A stretch of 64,000 bases of DNA from Atriophallophorus winterbourni (lineage: Eukaryota; Platyhelminthes; Trematoda; Plagiorchiida; Microphallidae), in the NCBI GenBank assembly GCA_013407085.1, contig JACCGJ010024137.1, forward strand, positions 1 to 64,000, given 5' to 3'. Numbering within the stretch: position 1 is the first letter of the stretch; each line of letters begins with the position of its first letter. Below are positions 40,880 to 51,640 of the stretch, piece by piece. Made by a program: the position numbers and the translations under genes. A model generated the notes under the pieces. It was not told the DNA's origin and did not search any database. It worked only from the letters and a program-made list of their open reading frames with translations.

Positions 40880-41361
40880 TTCGGATCAGATGGAGAGCAA
40901 GCCCGGCTCACCTGACACCAAATCAGCCAAAATGATTAGTAGGCCTAGTTCACATGACAGTGAATCAGCCGAAGTGGGGGCGACAGATTGTCGGCGTGAC
41001 AATTCATATGATTGGGTAACACGTTCGGTTGTGTACCCAATGAGCCATTTGTGTTTCGGACACCGGATAAACTTATTACAATTTGCAGATTAGAGTTGTT
41101 TAGATGGCTCAAGATGTCGCTATTTGAGAATGGAATACACAAGGCTCGTTCGGTTGGGAATGCACGCATAAACGTCTTGTAAGGAACGCTGGCAGAACCG
41201 GAGGACGTGGTGTGTCTTAGTCTGGCAAACTATTTCCCAATAGAAAGCCACATGTGTCCAATGATGGCAATGCGACGTGACGTGTGTGACTCGCCACTAA
41301 ATAAAGTCATTTACCGTTCTGAATTTATACGGTCAGGTCCTAGGAAGAATTTGGCCGGAGG
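40880..41361 (+). other. Pao/BEL 3' internal region, copy 2, with polypurine tract
   Basis: Nearly identical to 37846-38328, ending GGCCGGAGG before LTR-3. One or two single-base indels distinguish the copies (for example near 41018). Confidence 0.65.
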
Positions 41362-41940
41362 TGTTAGATGCAACTTTATGAAATTCTCCCTTTTCCTTCG
41401 TCTCTACCTTATATTTCCAATCAATTTCCAGAATCTAAATTTTGTTGATAATATTTTCCGGTATTTTATATTTATGCTGTAGTTGATGGAAAACATTCCT
41501 TTTGTTATTCAAAACTTGCTATTTCAAATCTTTTCTTTACACGCCTTAGTTAAATATTTGTTTCAATTATTCGTTTCGGCCATTGTCGGTCATTGTTGTT
41601 GAATTTGGTTGCCATTTTGGGCACTTGTAATTGGCTTGTATTTTGACACCACTTTTGGGTGTCTTGTCTTTGGTAGACATTTTGGACGGCAATTTTGGTA
41701 ACTCCTTTCATTCTATTTATATCTCAGGTCGTCATTGAACTTGTTTGCATTTAATATAATTGATTCTGGATTACTTTGGCTTCACTGTTTGCTGTACGTT
41801 CCCATACAGTTGAGGTTTGTATGACTATTGTCGTAATTGTTGCTAATTGCAGTACTGTATAACATCCAAATTGTGGTTTTGAACTTGTCGAACTAAGAAA
41901 CGAGAGAAATACGCGTTACTCACGTGCGGATGTCGTTACA
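41362..41940 (+). repeat. Pao/BEL LTR-3 (579 bp)
   Basis: TGTTAGATGC ... GTCGTTACA. Matches LTR-2 end to end; differences include the GGACG/TGTCG change just before the terminus. Confidence 0.85.
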
Positions 41941-41945
41941 CTGTC

Positions 41946-42094
41946 AAAAAGTAACCTGTATTTTAATTGAAGATAGTCTCAAAAAGGCTCATGCCACGAG
42001 GCATATATATATCAGAGCATTCTTCACCATTACGTGTTCGTTAAAAAAGCATAAAAAGTGAAAAACGCCAAGAATGCCAAACATTTCGTTTTTT
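41946..42094 (+). mobile_element. J-lineage 3' UTR fragment
   Basis: GAAAAACGCCAAGAATGCC ... CGTTTTTTGTGATC matches the J4 3' UTR repeat near 47252-47296. Truncated on both sides by the BEL LTR and RTE-d. Confidence 0.55.
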
Positions 42095-42910
42095 GTGATC
42101 TGTAAGACTTTAGCAAACAATTTGCCTACAACATTCAGGAAGGAGATTCCTCTGTAATTGTTGCAGTCGCCTCTGTCACTCTTATTTTTAAATAGCTTGA
42201 TGATCTTCGTGTCTCGCATCTCTTGTGGGACACCCCCCTCCTGCCAGCACTGAAAAAGCAAATGGTGAAGAGGATGCAATAGTGCTGCTCTACCGCATTC
42301 GATGAGCTCAGGTGGAATTTCGTCGTCACCAGGGGCATTCCAATTCGCTAAGCGGTCGATTGCCTTATTGATCTCATCAAGAATAGGAGGGATATCTAGA
42401 TATTCAATGGTCGGCAACCGTTCGACATTTTCAAGTGCATGCGGTAGAACCGTACTGTCCTTAGAGTAGAGAGAGGAGAAGTGCTCTACTCACCTTTCCA
42501 TCTTTTGAAGTTTGTCGACAATCGGCCTACAAGATGAAGACTTAATGGGAGACGTTTTAAGTTTGTTTGGGCCAATAGTTCTTGATTTCATCATACATAC
42601 CGTGAAAATTTCCGGTATCCGCAACTTTTTGGATATTGAGGCTAACTTCAGTCCAATAGTCGTACGCACATCGTCTTGCAGTCTGTTGGACCTTATTTCT
42701 AGCTGCTGTGAGAAGACGTTAGTTTTCATCTGTTGGCATACCTTTGAACCTCAAGAATGCTGAGCGTTTCTCATCCAGCACAGCTGTCATCTCAGAAGCG
42801 TTTGCTTCGAACCAGTCGCTCGTTCAAGCTTTCTCCGCACCGAAATTGGAAAGTGCGATTCGGCATATGCAGCTTTTTATCAATTCCCAGTTTTCTGAAG
42901 CAGGTGTTCG
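42095..42910 (-). mobile_element. RTE-d fragment (CFDP2-like RTE group)
   Basis: The minus strand encodes the segment between endonuclease and RT and the first RT blocks. It runs NASEMTAVLDEKRSAF-like sequence (42840-42760), TGNFHGMYDEIK-like (42600), IDRLANWNAPGDDEIPPELIECG (42340), CWQEGGVPQEMRDTKIIKLFKNKSDRGDCNNYRGISFLNVVGKLFAKVL (42250-42100). The last 142-codon frame is open. It matches RTE-f at 54880-55560. Both ends are truncated, so it is a rearranged piece. Confidence 0.75.
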
Positions 42911-44990
42911 GAATTTGGCAAGTCATTATTCTTGTTATCACACTTTACGTATTTTATTCCGGATCATTATGTCGCATTACAAACATTCGAAATCGTCAAG
43001 AACAGCATACCGTACTACATCTCAATTAAAATAATGTTCGGTTGTTCTGGACGAAAATATGTCTACAGTTCTGTCCACGGTACAAAACCTAGAAAACAAG
43101 ATCGATTTTGTCACGGCTAAGCTGTCCACGGTTTCGAAAATTTGCAATATTCTAGAGCCTCTTACTATTCTACTTAACCCTAGTTGTGTATTAGACTCTG
43201 ATATACTTCAACGCACGGGATGATTCATAGAACGCGAACCTCAGAAATTAAGCAGCGCCAAAGCCGTGCCAAAAACCTAGTTTTTTTTAACGTGGCTGAC
43301 AGATACCCTTTAGTCGATCTTAAGAAAATATTTCTGTCGCGATATGACTTCCCCCTAGACTCAGCATCTGTTACTAGACTCAGAAAACCTCCTGATCGTA
43401 GTAATGCGCCGATTTCGATAAAATTTACCGACGAAAATTATGCGTCGCACATAATTATTAACCAACAAGTTTTAAAACTTTTACCGCAATTTTCTAATGT
43501 GTTGATCAACCCTGACAACACACCTTTACAACAGAAGTGCCTTCGCAAGGTTTCTAAAGTTGTGAAACACTCAACTGATATCATCAACCTCATTGACTTG
43601 GATGTTGTCGATAATTCCGCATCAGCTACTGCACCTGAAACTCAAATTTCTGATGTCATCACTATTTTATGTACCGCCACCCCAACAGCTAAATCTAACT
43701 TGAACATTGATGACGCAATGTTAACACCTGGACGAAGTTTTCGAATATTCTTAGAACCTACGACTGGACAGAATTTTTTCTTTCCTCAAACTTCAAGCGC
43801 ATCTCCTCGATTTTTCATGATAACATCTATTTCTATTCCCCATCTTATATCTATCTAGGCCTGGGCAACCTGACAGTATCTTAGCCCACGTGCAGTTATC
43901 CTTATCGTTTCAATTCAGGTTTCTATCGTAAACAAATGTCTCTAAAAAAATAGAAACATCTAAAAAATTTATTTTTCTGATTAGCTATTTATAACGCTGC
44001 TGTAGTGTCAGGTTACATAGGGTCTATGCATGTCTCGTCATAGGTTGGGACTTGCATCACATTTTTCTATTTGTCACATTGCCTTCCATGACATTTTCTA
44101 TACACCATTATGTATATATCTTATAAATGTCACATTTTTATCCAAACTTGCAAAACAATAAAATCTACCAAAAAATAAAAAAAAGTAAAAAAAAAACCTG
44201 AAAAACATTATGTTTTTAATGTACATTCTTATTTTTCAAATGATGAACTATTTTACTTTGATGACCTCTCACCATGATGGTGAAGAGAATATCTTTCATT
44301 ATATTCCAGTGTCTTCGAATACCGAACCATCAGTGAAACTGGCTCGAAATCTATCCGCCCGAGATTTGTTCCATTTGCGATTCACTCTCCTGCAGATAAC
44401 GAAAACCCGGCTGGTGAACACATTTTGGCTCGAATCGTCGACAATTCTTCAAGAGTATTGGAGTACACAGCGTACCCTACTCCCATGCTTTTAACCACAC
44501 CCTCTTTCATCCCCTAGAATTTCTTAGATTTTCTTATTCTGATGGATTTATGTTCACTTTTCCATCCTCTCAACCAATCTCTCCGTAAAAAAACATAAAT
44601 TGATACATATATAATTTATTTATCAATTTTTTATGACAATTTATTACAATTCACTTCACATTTTCCATAATTACCTTCCATTTATGTTCTCCATGTTTCC
44701 CCATCCTTGCAATTCGTAACTTCTGACAAAATTTAAATGAAATCTTATTGTTATTAGACATGAAGATTTTTTTCTTACTTTCTGTATATTCGTTTCCATT
44801 ATTGAACGGAAAAAAATGTTTAAAAATCCCGCTCACTTCGGTCATTTGCACCGTTATATTTTTTCTTTTGCTGTTCCAATTTTGATAAACTGATCATGTA
44901 TTACATGCCTTGGATATCCAAGAATATATATTAATATTATCATTATTATTATTATTATTAATATTATTATTGGTATTATTATTATTATTA
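42911..44990 (+). mobile_element. J3: J-lineage element with most of ORF2 deleted
   Basis: Contains 5' leader, ORF1 (about 43063-43720), a scrap of the endonuclease-RT linker (TGGACGAAGTTTTCG ... TCATGATAACATC, 43729-43845, compare 49261-49352), then 3' UTR with hairpin (44266-44288), palindrome (44909-44922) and (ATT)n tail to 44990. Endonuclease and RT are absent. Confidence 0.75.
43063..43858 (+). pseudogene. J3 ORF1: coiled coil and RRM-like domain fused to linker scrap
   Basis: It begins MSTVLSTVQNLENKIDF, a short helical region, with a TGA near 43220 after SDILQRTG. The second frame (43220-43858) is open for 212 codons and holds KNLVFFNVADRYPLVDLKKIF, VTRLRKPPDRSNAPISIKF and LINPDNTPLQQKCLRKVSKVV, the RRM-like core with its conserved end. 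From about 43725 the frame reads linker DNA out of phase. The same ORF1 occurs in J2. RNA binding is inferred from family pattern. Confidence 0.65.
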
Positions 44991-45091
44991 TCTCAGCATG
45001 TCTTCGAAGTTCGTCTTCCTCTCATATTAGGAAGCGTAAGCGGGACCCAATAAACCTTCTGGAGAAAAAGATAGCTCGACTTTCTGCTTCT

Positions 45092-47008
45092 GTGAACCAT
45101 AAGTTAGATTTATTTTCGGTTATGCGCAGACACGAACTTTGTAACTCTCTTTCAAATGTTAAGACTCGTCTTCTAGAACGCCAAGAAAGAAAGGCTTTAA
45201 ACAGTGATTCAATGACGAAATCATTAAATTACCTTTCGAAGACCAGGTGTATCCGGTCAACACATGATATTCCATCCATAATGTACCACGAAGATGATAA
45301 AGATATAGTCACTTCTGATGCGGTCACAATAAGTCAGGCTTTCTCTTTATTCTTCAGCAGCTCGTTCAATAACAACGCTTACCATCCACCAGCAAACAAT
45401 AGCACTCCCTTAAATACTATTGACTCCTTTACTTTTTCTGTACAAGAAGTAAAAGACATTTCTCGTCGAAGTAAAATCTCTTATAAGCCTGATGATGTAG
45501 GTTTTATTTCAGCCATCTTACACAACGATAATGAAGACTTTCCTTTACTCTTATTAAATCTTTTCAATATTTTTCTCAAATGTGGAATTTTTCCAACTCA
45601 TTGGAAACACTCTGTTATTATCCCACGTTTAAAATCTGGTAATTCGAACCTCGTTACGAATTATCGCCCTATTAATCATACTCCTATTCTATCTAGGTTA
45701 TTTGAAAGGTTAGTCAAAAATTCTTTGTTGGGCTACCTTGGTCCAGATGCGTTCTCTCCAGTCCAACATGGATTCCTTAGCCAAAAGTCTTGTGTAACCT
45801 GCCAGTTAGAATACTTAGATCTCATAACGGCTTCCCTTGAACAAGGACTAGCAGTGATTGTTGTATTCTTGGACATAAGCAAAGCTTTCGATCGGGTTCC
45901 TCATACGCTACTCCTTTTGAAACTATCATGTTTAGGTATTCATGGGCCTTTATTGAGCTGGTTCCGTTCTTTTCTATCTGATCGCACCTTTTCGGTTCAC
46001 GTTAATGGTGTTACCTCAACTAATCAGCCAATTCCAAGTGGCGTAATTCAAGGTAGCGTTCTAGGTCCACTTCTTTTTCTTATCTATGTTAATGATCTAC
46101 AAAATGTTGTAGATCACTCTAAGCTATTTATCTTCGCGGATGACATAAAAGTCGTCATAACATCTCCTCCTGGTGAAGTGTCACAGGCTCTGATATCCCT
46201 TAACCGTGATCTTGCCTCTCTATCTAGCTGGGGCTCACAATGGGGATTAGAATTTTCTGCTTCTAAGACACAATATATGGGATTACGTTGTTCAATCCCT
46301 TCTAACACACTCACGATAAATGGCTCAACCATCACACCTTCTGCAGAAATTAGGGACCTTGGATTTAGATACTCCTCTTCTCTCAATTTTAATGAACAAG
46401 CTAGACACCTCATTGCGAGAGCAAGACAAAACTTTAGCCTAATTAACCATAAATTCCTCTTACGCGAGAGTAAAATAGCATTATATAAGATGAAGGTCCT
46501 ACCAATTCTCGATTATTGTAATATCATCTATTCTCACATGGGTAGGCGTGATTGTTTTCTCTTAGAGAGACTTCAACGTACATTCAGCAAAATAACTTTG
46601 GGCTATTCAAACCCCTTGCCTTATCTTGAAAGGTGTAATTTGCTGAATGTCGAACCACTATGGCTACGCAGAATTCGTCTGAATCTGCTTCTTTTCTTTC
46701 GAATCATTACCCAGCAACGAATTAAGCTCCAGTCTGGCATGCGCTTTCACGATTATATCCGATATGATCTGCGCAATCGAACAAGGCTGTTGAATATCCC
46801 TATGTCTCGCACTAAAGTTAGACGTAACTTCTTCTTAGTTAGATATGCGCAACTTTGGAATTCCCTTCCTCTTCATTTCCGTATGTGCACATCTACAGGG
46901 AAATTTAAAACTCTTGTAGAAACCCTTACTGTTCACTCACTATCCCAAATCCTTAAGATAAACTCTTCTCTAGATATTCTATACTCTCATGGGATCCCAG
47001 GTTTCTAA
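45092..47008 (+). CDS. J4 reverse transcriptase, 638 codons open
   Basis: The frame holds the linker (NLLEKKIARLSA-like start just upstream, RRHELCNSLSNVKTRLLERQ) and the RT entry block GIFPTHWKHSVIIPRLKSGNS. The palm follows with VVFLDISKAFDRVPHTLLLL, PSGVIQGSVLGPLLFLIYVND and the catalytic FADD at about residues 348-351. Thumb and C-terminal block (ILDYCNIIYS, RNFFLVRYAQLWNSLP) end at the family terminus YSHGIPGF. All RT blocks are present in one frame. The endonuclease is missing because the copy is 5'-truncated, so the ATG is internal and the frame is probably not expressed as such. Confidence 0.85.
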   Translation: MNHKLDLFSVMRRHELCNSLSNVKTRLLERQERKALNSDSMTKSLNYLSKTRCIRSTHDIPSIMYHEDDKDIVTSDAVTISQAFSLFFSSSFNNNAYHPPANNSTPLNTIDSFTFSVQEVKDISRRSKISYKPDDVGFISAILHNDNEDFPLLLLNLFNIFLKCGIFPTHWKHSVIIPRLKSGNSNLVTNYRPINHTPILSRLFERLVKNSLLGYLGPDAFSPVQHGFLSQKSCVTCQLEYLDLITASLEQGLAVIVVFLDISKAFDRVPHTLLLLKLSCLGIHGPLLSWFRSFLSDRTFSVHVNGVTSTNQPIPSGVIQGSVLGPLLFLIYVNDLQNVVDHSKLFIFADDIKVVITSPPGEVSQALISLNRDLASLSSWGSQWGLEFSASKTQYMGLRCSIPSNTLTINGSTITPSAEIRDLGFRYSSSLNFNEQARHLIARARQNFSLINHKFLLRESKIALYKMKVLPILDYCNIIYSHMGRRDCFLLERLQRTFSKITLGYSNPLPYLERCNLLNVEPLWLRRIRLNLLLFFRIITQQRIKLQSGMRFHDYIRYDLRNRTRLLNIPMSRTKVRRNFFLVRYAQLWNSLPLHFRMCTSTGKFKTLVETLTVHSLSQILKINSSLDILYSHGIPGF

Positions 47009-47030
47009 TTCCACATCTTTCTCCACATAT

Positions 47031-47670
47031 TAGTATATCATGAGGTCTTATAGTATTCTCTGGATAACTGGCCATTCAAGTGTCAGGTTGCCGGACCTTA
47101 GATATGTTGTTACAAACCTTCATCGTAACCGTGCGTTTCATGATCATTTTTACCATATTACCATATCCTCAACCGTAATCTGCTTACATTAAACCCATTT
47201 ATGCATAAAAACATGCTTTGCCATAACGTATTTATTACAAAAACAAAAAAAGAAAAAAACGCTAAAAATGCCAAAAATATTGTTTTTTTGTGATCTTTTT
47301 CATCGTTTATAATGAATGTACTATTTTAAAATGATAACTTCTCACCATATTAGTATATCATGAGGTCTTATAGTATTCTCTGGATAACTGGCCATTCAAG
47401 TGTCAGGTTGCCGGACCTTAGATATGTTGTTACAAACCTTCATCGTAACCGTGCGTTTTATGATCATTTTTACCATATTACCATATCCTCAACCGTAATC
47501 TGCTTACATTAAACCCATTTATGCATAAAAACATGCTTTGCCATAACGTATTTATTATAAAAACAAAAAAAGAAAAAAAACGCTAAAAATGCCAAAAATA
47601 TTGTTTTTTTGTGATCTTTTTTTATCGTTTATAATAAATGTACTATTTTAAAATGATAACCTCTCACCAT
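47031..47670 (+). repeat. 320-bp tandem duplication in the J4 3' UTR
   Basis: The sequence TAGTATATCATGAGGTC at 47031 recurs at 47351, and the two 320-bp units are almost identical (a few single-base changes and poly-T/A length differences). The first unit ends CTTCTCACCATAT, the second CCTCTCACCATGATGG, so only the second is followed by the full hairpin. Confidence 0.9.
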
Positions 47671-48361
47671 GATGGTGAAGAGAATACTTTTAATTGTGTT
47701 CCAGTACCTCCGACTCCGAAACCAACTCCGATACTGGTCCTTGCTTCTTCCGCGTAAGACTGATTCTTCTACATGAACTGAAATCCATACTGGCAAACAG
47801 TTTTGGTTCCCATTATTAGACAATTCTTCGACTTTCCTGGATCGTACAACCGGCCCGAACCTCATGCAATTTTAAACCACAATCTCCCCTTATCCCCTCC
47901 ATTTTCTATTTTTTTCAATTTAACTTCGGATTTTTATGTGCTTTTCTTCAATCACACCCACCAACATTCCGAAGAAGTCAATTTATATATATATGAAGAA
48001 ACTTTCTTTATTTCAAAAATTTATTTTTACTGTGACATTTATATCTTCAAACGCACCATTTCCTTCATAACTCTTTGTTATTTCTTTTTTTTCAATCTCT
48101 GCTCCAGAAATAATTGCATCCTCTTCGTTTGATTATTTCGATGCAATCTAGATGAAACTTTATTACTGTGTGACATTGCGCGAAAAAAATTAACTTTCTT
48201 ACCCTTGTAAATTTACCATCCTTTATTAAACGGAGAATTTTTTAAAAATTCCGCTTGAAAAGGTCATTTTACAATTTATTTATTTTGTACACATTGATAA
48301 CCTGATCATGTTTTGCATGCCTTGGTTTACCAAGAATATAGTATTATTATTATTATTATTA

Positions 48362-48714
48362 ATAGCCAGGTCCCCACTAATGAAACCGTCACTGCAGGTT
48401 TGCAGCCCCCGGCTCGACCTTTAATTGGAGCCACAAGAAAAATCGCGCTGCCTGTCTTCAAATCAAATTCACCCATACTACGTGGTGGACCGCGCATCAA
48501 TAGAAACTATACGGTCGGGCAAAATTTTGATGGAAATAATCCATCTAATGGCTTTTATATAATTATCACCCCGTACATAAACGGTTCCCGGTTATTGCTG
48601 GTCCACCTAATCCACTTATCCCCCCGCAAATTCCCTTTTATTTCAAACGGCACCATTACTATCCTCCTTCGAGACCCTACACTTATCCACTCCAATACGC
48701 TCCACGTCTCCTAG
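48362..48714 (+). pseudogene. J5 ORF1 C-terminal tail
   Basis: Pro/Asn/Ser-rich frame (LQPPARPLIGATRK, GGPRINRNYTVGQNFDG) that precedes the endonuclease as the Tyr/Pro-rich tail does in J1 and J2. It has no recognisable domain and lies just where the C-terminus of ORF1 is expected. Confidence 0.45.
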
Positions 48715-48899
48715 ATCAGCGCCCCCTCATGAATGGGAATCAGTTTAGTGATTACATAAACCCATTTCAAAACATTTTAGGCCCAATAGAAAATTTTACC
48801 TTCCTTTATCACAACCCTTAATCATATTCGCTCAATCAATTTCAAACAACTCGTGTAAATCGTTATTTATTACACATGTGAAATATCCTACCCGCCATC

Positions 48900-51374
48900 T
48901 TCATCCACACTTACTGTTTATAAGCTCATAAATGTTTTAACTGAGGCGTTCATTGCCCCCTTCAGTATTAAGATTATTGCTGGAGACTTCAACATGCCAT
49001 ACACCTGCTGGAATTCCCCGTATTCTTCAAATAAATTTTCCTTCTCCAAAACGATTCATCTCTTAGGTTTCACACAATCCGTGAAGAAGCCTCCTGGCTG
49101 TCCAGCGTTTTAGATTTGATTTTTACTTTAAGCACTGATCCCACCAACGTTGAAATCTAAGCTCCACTACCCGGTTGCGACCGTAATATGATAACTTGCG
49201 TTTCGCGACTCTCGCAAAAACCAGCACAGATACGCAAAGATGAGAAAGTTCATATCAACTGGACGAAGTTTTCGAATATTCTCAGAACCTACGACTGGAC
49301 AGAATACTTTCTTTCCGTAAACGTCGAGCGCATTTCCTCGATTTTTCATGATAACATCTTAGCATGCCTCCGAAGTTTGTCTACCCTTCATATTAAGGAG
49401 CGTAGGCGGGACCCGATAAACCTTCTGGAGAAAAAAATAGCTCGACTTTCTGCTCCTGTGAAACATAAGTTAGACTTAATTTCGGTAATGCGCAGACACG
49501 AACTCTGTAACTCTCTTTCAAATGTTGAGATTTGTTTTCTAGAACGCCAAGAAAAAGAGGCTTTAAGCAGTGACTCAATGACGAAATCATTAAATTACCT
49601 TTCGAAGACCAGGTGTATCCGGTCAACACATGATATTTCCTCCATAATATACCATGAAGAGGATAAAGAAATGGTCACTTCTGATGCGGTCACAATAACT
49701 CAGGCTTTCTCTTTGTTCTTCAGCAGGTCGTTCAATAGCAACCCTTACCATCCACCAGCAAACAACTGTACTCCCTTAAATACTATTGATTCCTTTACTT
49801 TTTCTGTACAAGAAGTAGAAGGCATTTCTCGTCGAAGTAAAATCTCTTATGAGCCTGATGTTATAGGTTTTATATCAGCCATCTTGCACAACGATAATGA
49901 AGACTTCCCTTTAATTTCATTAAATCTTTTCAATATTTCTCTCAAATCTGGAATTTTTCCAACTCATTGGAAACACTCTGTTATTATCCCACGTTTAAAA
50001 TCTGGTAATTCGAACCTCGTTACGAATTATTGCCCTATTAATCATACTCCTATTCTATCTAGGTTATTTGAAAGGTTAGTCAAAATTTCTTTGTTGGGCT
50101 ACCTTGGTCCAGATGCGTTCTCTTCAGTCCAACATGGATTTCTTATCTAAACGTCTTCTGTAACCTGCCAGTTAGAATATTTAGATCTCATAACCGCTTC
50201 TCTTGAACAAGGACTAGCAGTGGTTGTTGTATTCTTGGACATGAGCAAAGCTTTCGATCGGGTTCCTCATACGCTACTTCTTTTGAAGTTATCATGTTTA
50301 GGTATTCATGGGTCTTTGTTAAGCTGGTTCCGTTCTTTTCTATCTGACCGCACCTTTTTGGTTCACGTTAATGGTGTTACCTCAACTAATCAGCCGATTT
50401 CAAGCGGCGTAATTCAAGGCAGCGTTCTAGGTCCACTTCTATTTCTTATCTTTGTTAATGATCTACAAAATGTTGTAGATCACTTTAAGCTATTTATCTT
50501 CGCAGATGACATGAAAGTCGTCATAACATCTCCTCCTGGTGAAGTGTCACAGGCTCTAATATCACTCAACCATGATCTTGCCTCTCTATCTAGCTGGGGC
50601 TCACAATGAGGATTAGAATTTTCTGCTTCTAAGACACAATATATGGGAATAAGTTGTTCAATTCCTTGTAACACACTCACGTAAAATGAAACAACCATCA
50701 CACCTTCTGCAGAAATTAGGGACCTTGGATTGAGATACTCCTCTTCTCTCAATTTTAATGAACAAGCTAGACACCTCATCGCGAGAGCAAGACGAAACTT
50801 TGGCTTGGTTAACCATAAATTTCTCTTACGCTAGAGTAAAAGACCATTGTATAAGATGAAGGTCCTACCAATTCTCGATTATTGTAATATCATCCATTCT
50901 CACATAGGTAGGCTCAATTGTTTTCTCTTAAAGAGACTTTAACATACTCTCAGCAAAATAACTTTGGGCTATTCCAACCCCTTGCCTTATCTAGAAAGAT
51001 GTTATTAGTTGAATGTCGAACCACTATGGCTACGCAGAATTCGCCTGAATCTGCTTCTTCTCTTTCGAATCATTACTTAGTAACGAATTAAGCTTCAGTC
51101 TAACATGCGCTTTAACGATTATATTCGATATGATCTGCGCAATCGAACAAGGCTGTTGAATATCCCTATGTCTCGCACTAAAGTGAGACGTAACTTCTTC
51201 TTAATTAGATATGCACAACTTTGGAATTCTCTCCCTCCTCATTTCCGTATGTGCACCTCTACAGGAAAATTTAAAACGCTTGTAGAAACCCTTACCGTTC
51301 ACTCACTATCCCAAATCCTCAAGATAAACTCTTCTCTAGATATTCTATACTCTCATGGGATCCCAGGTTTCTAA
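48900..51374 (+). pseudogene. J5 endonuclease remnant and reverse transcriptase
   Basis: Endonuclease pieces: YPPSSS, IIAGDFNMPYTCWNS (48970-49015), LDLIFTLSTDP (49118-49150). The linker and RT frame 49188-50150 is open for 320 codons and matches J4, ending at a TAA in place of the usual Ser-Gln after QHGFL. RT resumes at VVVFLDMSKAFDRVPH (50220), with FADDMKVV at about 50500, then stops at 50609, 50683, 50833, 50939 and others before the intact C-terminal block (51105-51374, ending YSHGIPGF). Compared with J4 it is the older copy. Confidence 0.8.
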
Positions 51375-51385
51375 TTCCACATCTT

Positions 51386-51640
51386 TCTCCACATATCAGT
51401 ATATCACGATATCTTATCGTTTTCTCTGGATAACTGGCCATTCAAGTGTCATGTTGCCGGACCCTAGATATGGTGCTACACATTTTCATCGTAACCGTGC
51501 GTTTTATAATCATTTTCACCATATGACCATATCCTTAACCGTTATCTGCTTATATATCTGCATATATTAGTATATCATAAGGTCAGATAGTATTCTTTGG
51601 ATAACTGGCCATTTAGTGTCAGGTTACCGGACCCTAGAAA
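51386..51640 (+). repeat. Partial tandem duplication in the J5 3' UTR
   Basis: TATCAGTATATCACGATATCTTATCG...GGATAACTGGCCATTCAAGTG (51395-51450) is repeated in diverged form at about 51565-51620. This recalls the 320-bp duplication in J4 but with a shorter period (about 175 bp). Confidence 0.65.

Larger units (their letters stand above)
36737..41940 (+). mobile_element. Pao/BEL element complex: LTR-PR-LTR-gag-PR-LTR, pol deleted
   Basis: Two overlapping units share LTR-2. The interval 37187-38907 and the interval 40221-41940 (each about 1.72 kb) are near copies. Gag is present only in the right unit. Elements of this superfamily are known in schistosomes (Sinbad), but here the reverse transcriptase, RNase H and integrase are absent from both units. 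Retention of gag and protease with loss of all polymerase functions suggests a non-autonomous derivative. Confidence 0.8.
44991..48361 (+). mobile_element. J4: 5'-truncated J-lineage element with intact RT frame
   Basis: J4 starts in the endonuclease-RT linker directly at the (ATT)n tail of J3. It carries the best RT frame of the window, and ends with a duplicated 3' UTR, hairpin (47661-47683), palindrome variant TTGGTTTACCAA (48322-48333) and (ATT)n tail (about 48340-48361). Confidence 0.85.

Noticed and set aside
47803..48132. Open frame 47803-48132 rich in Phe, Ile and Tyr as a membrane protein gene
   Set aside because: It lies in the AT-rich 3' UTR of J4 after the conserved hairpin and has the composition of translated noncoding DNA.
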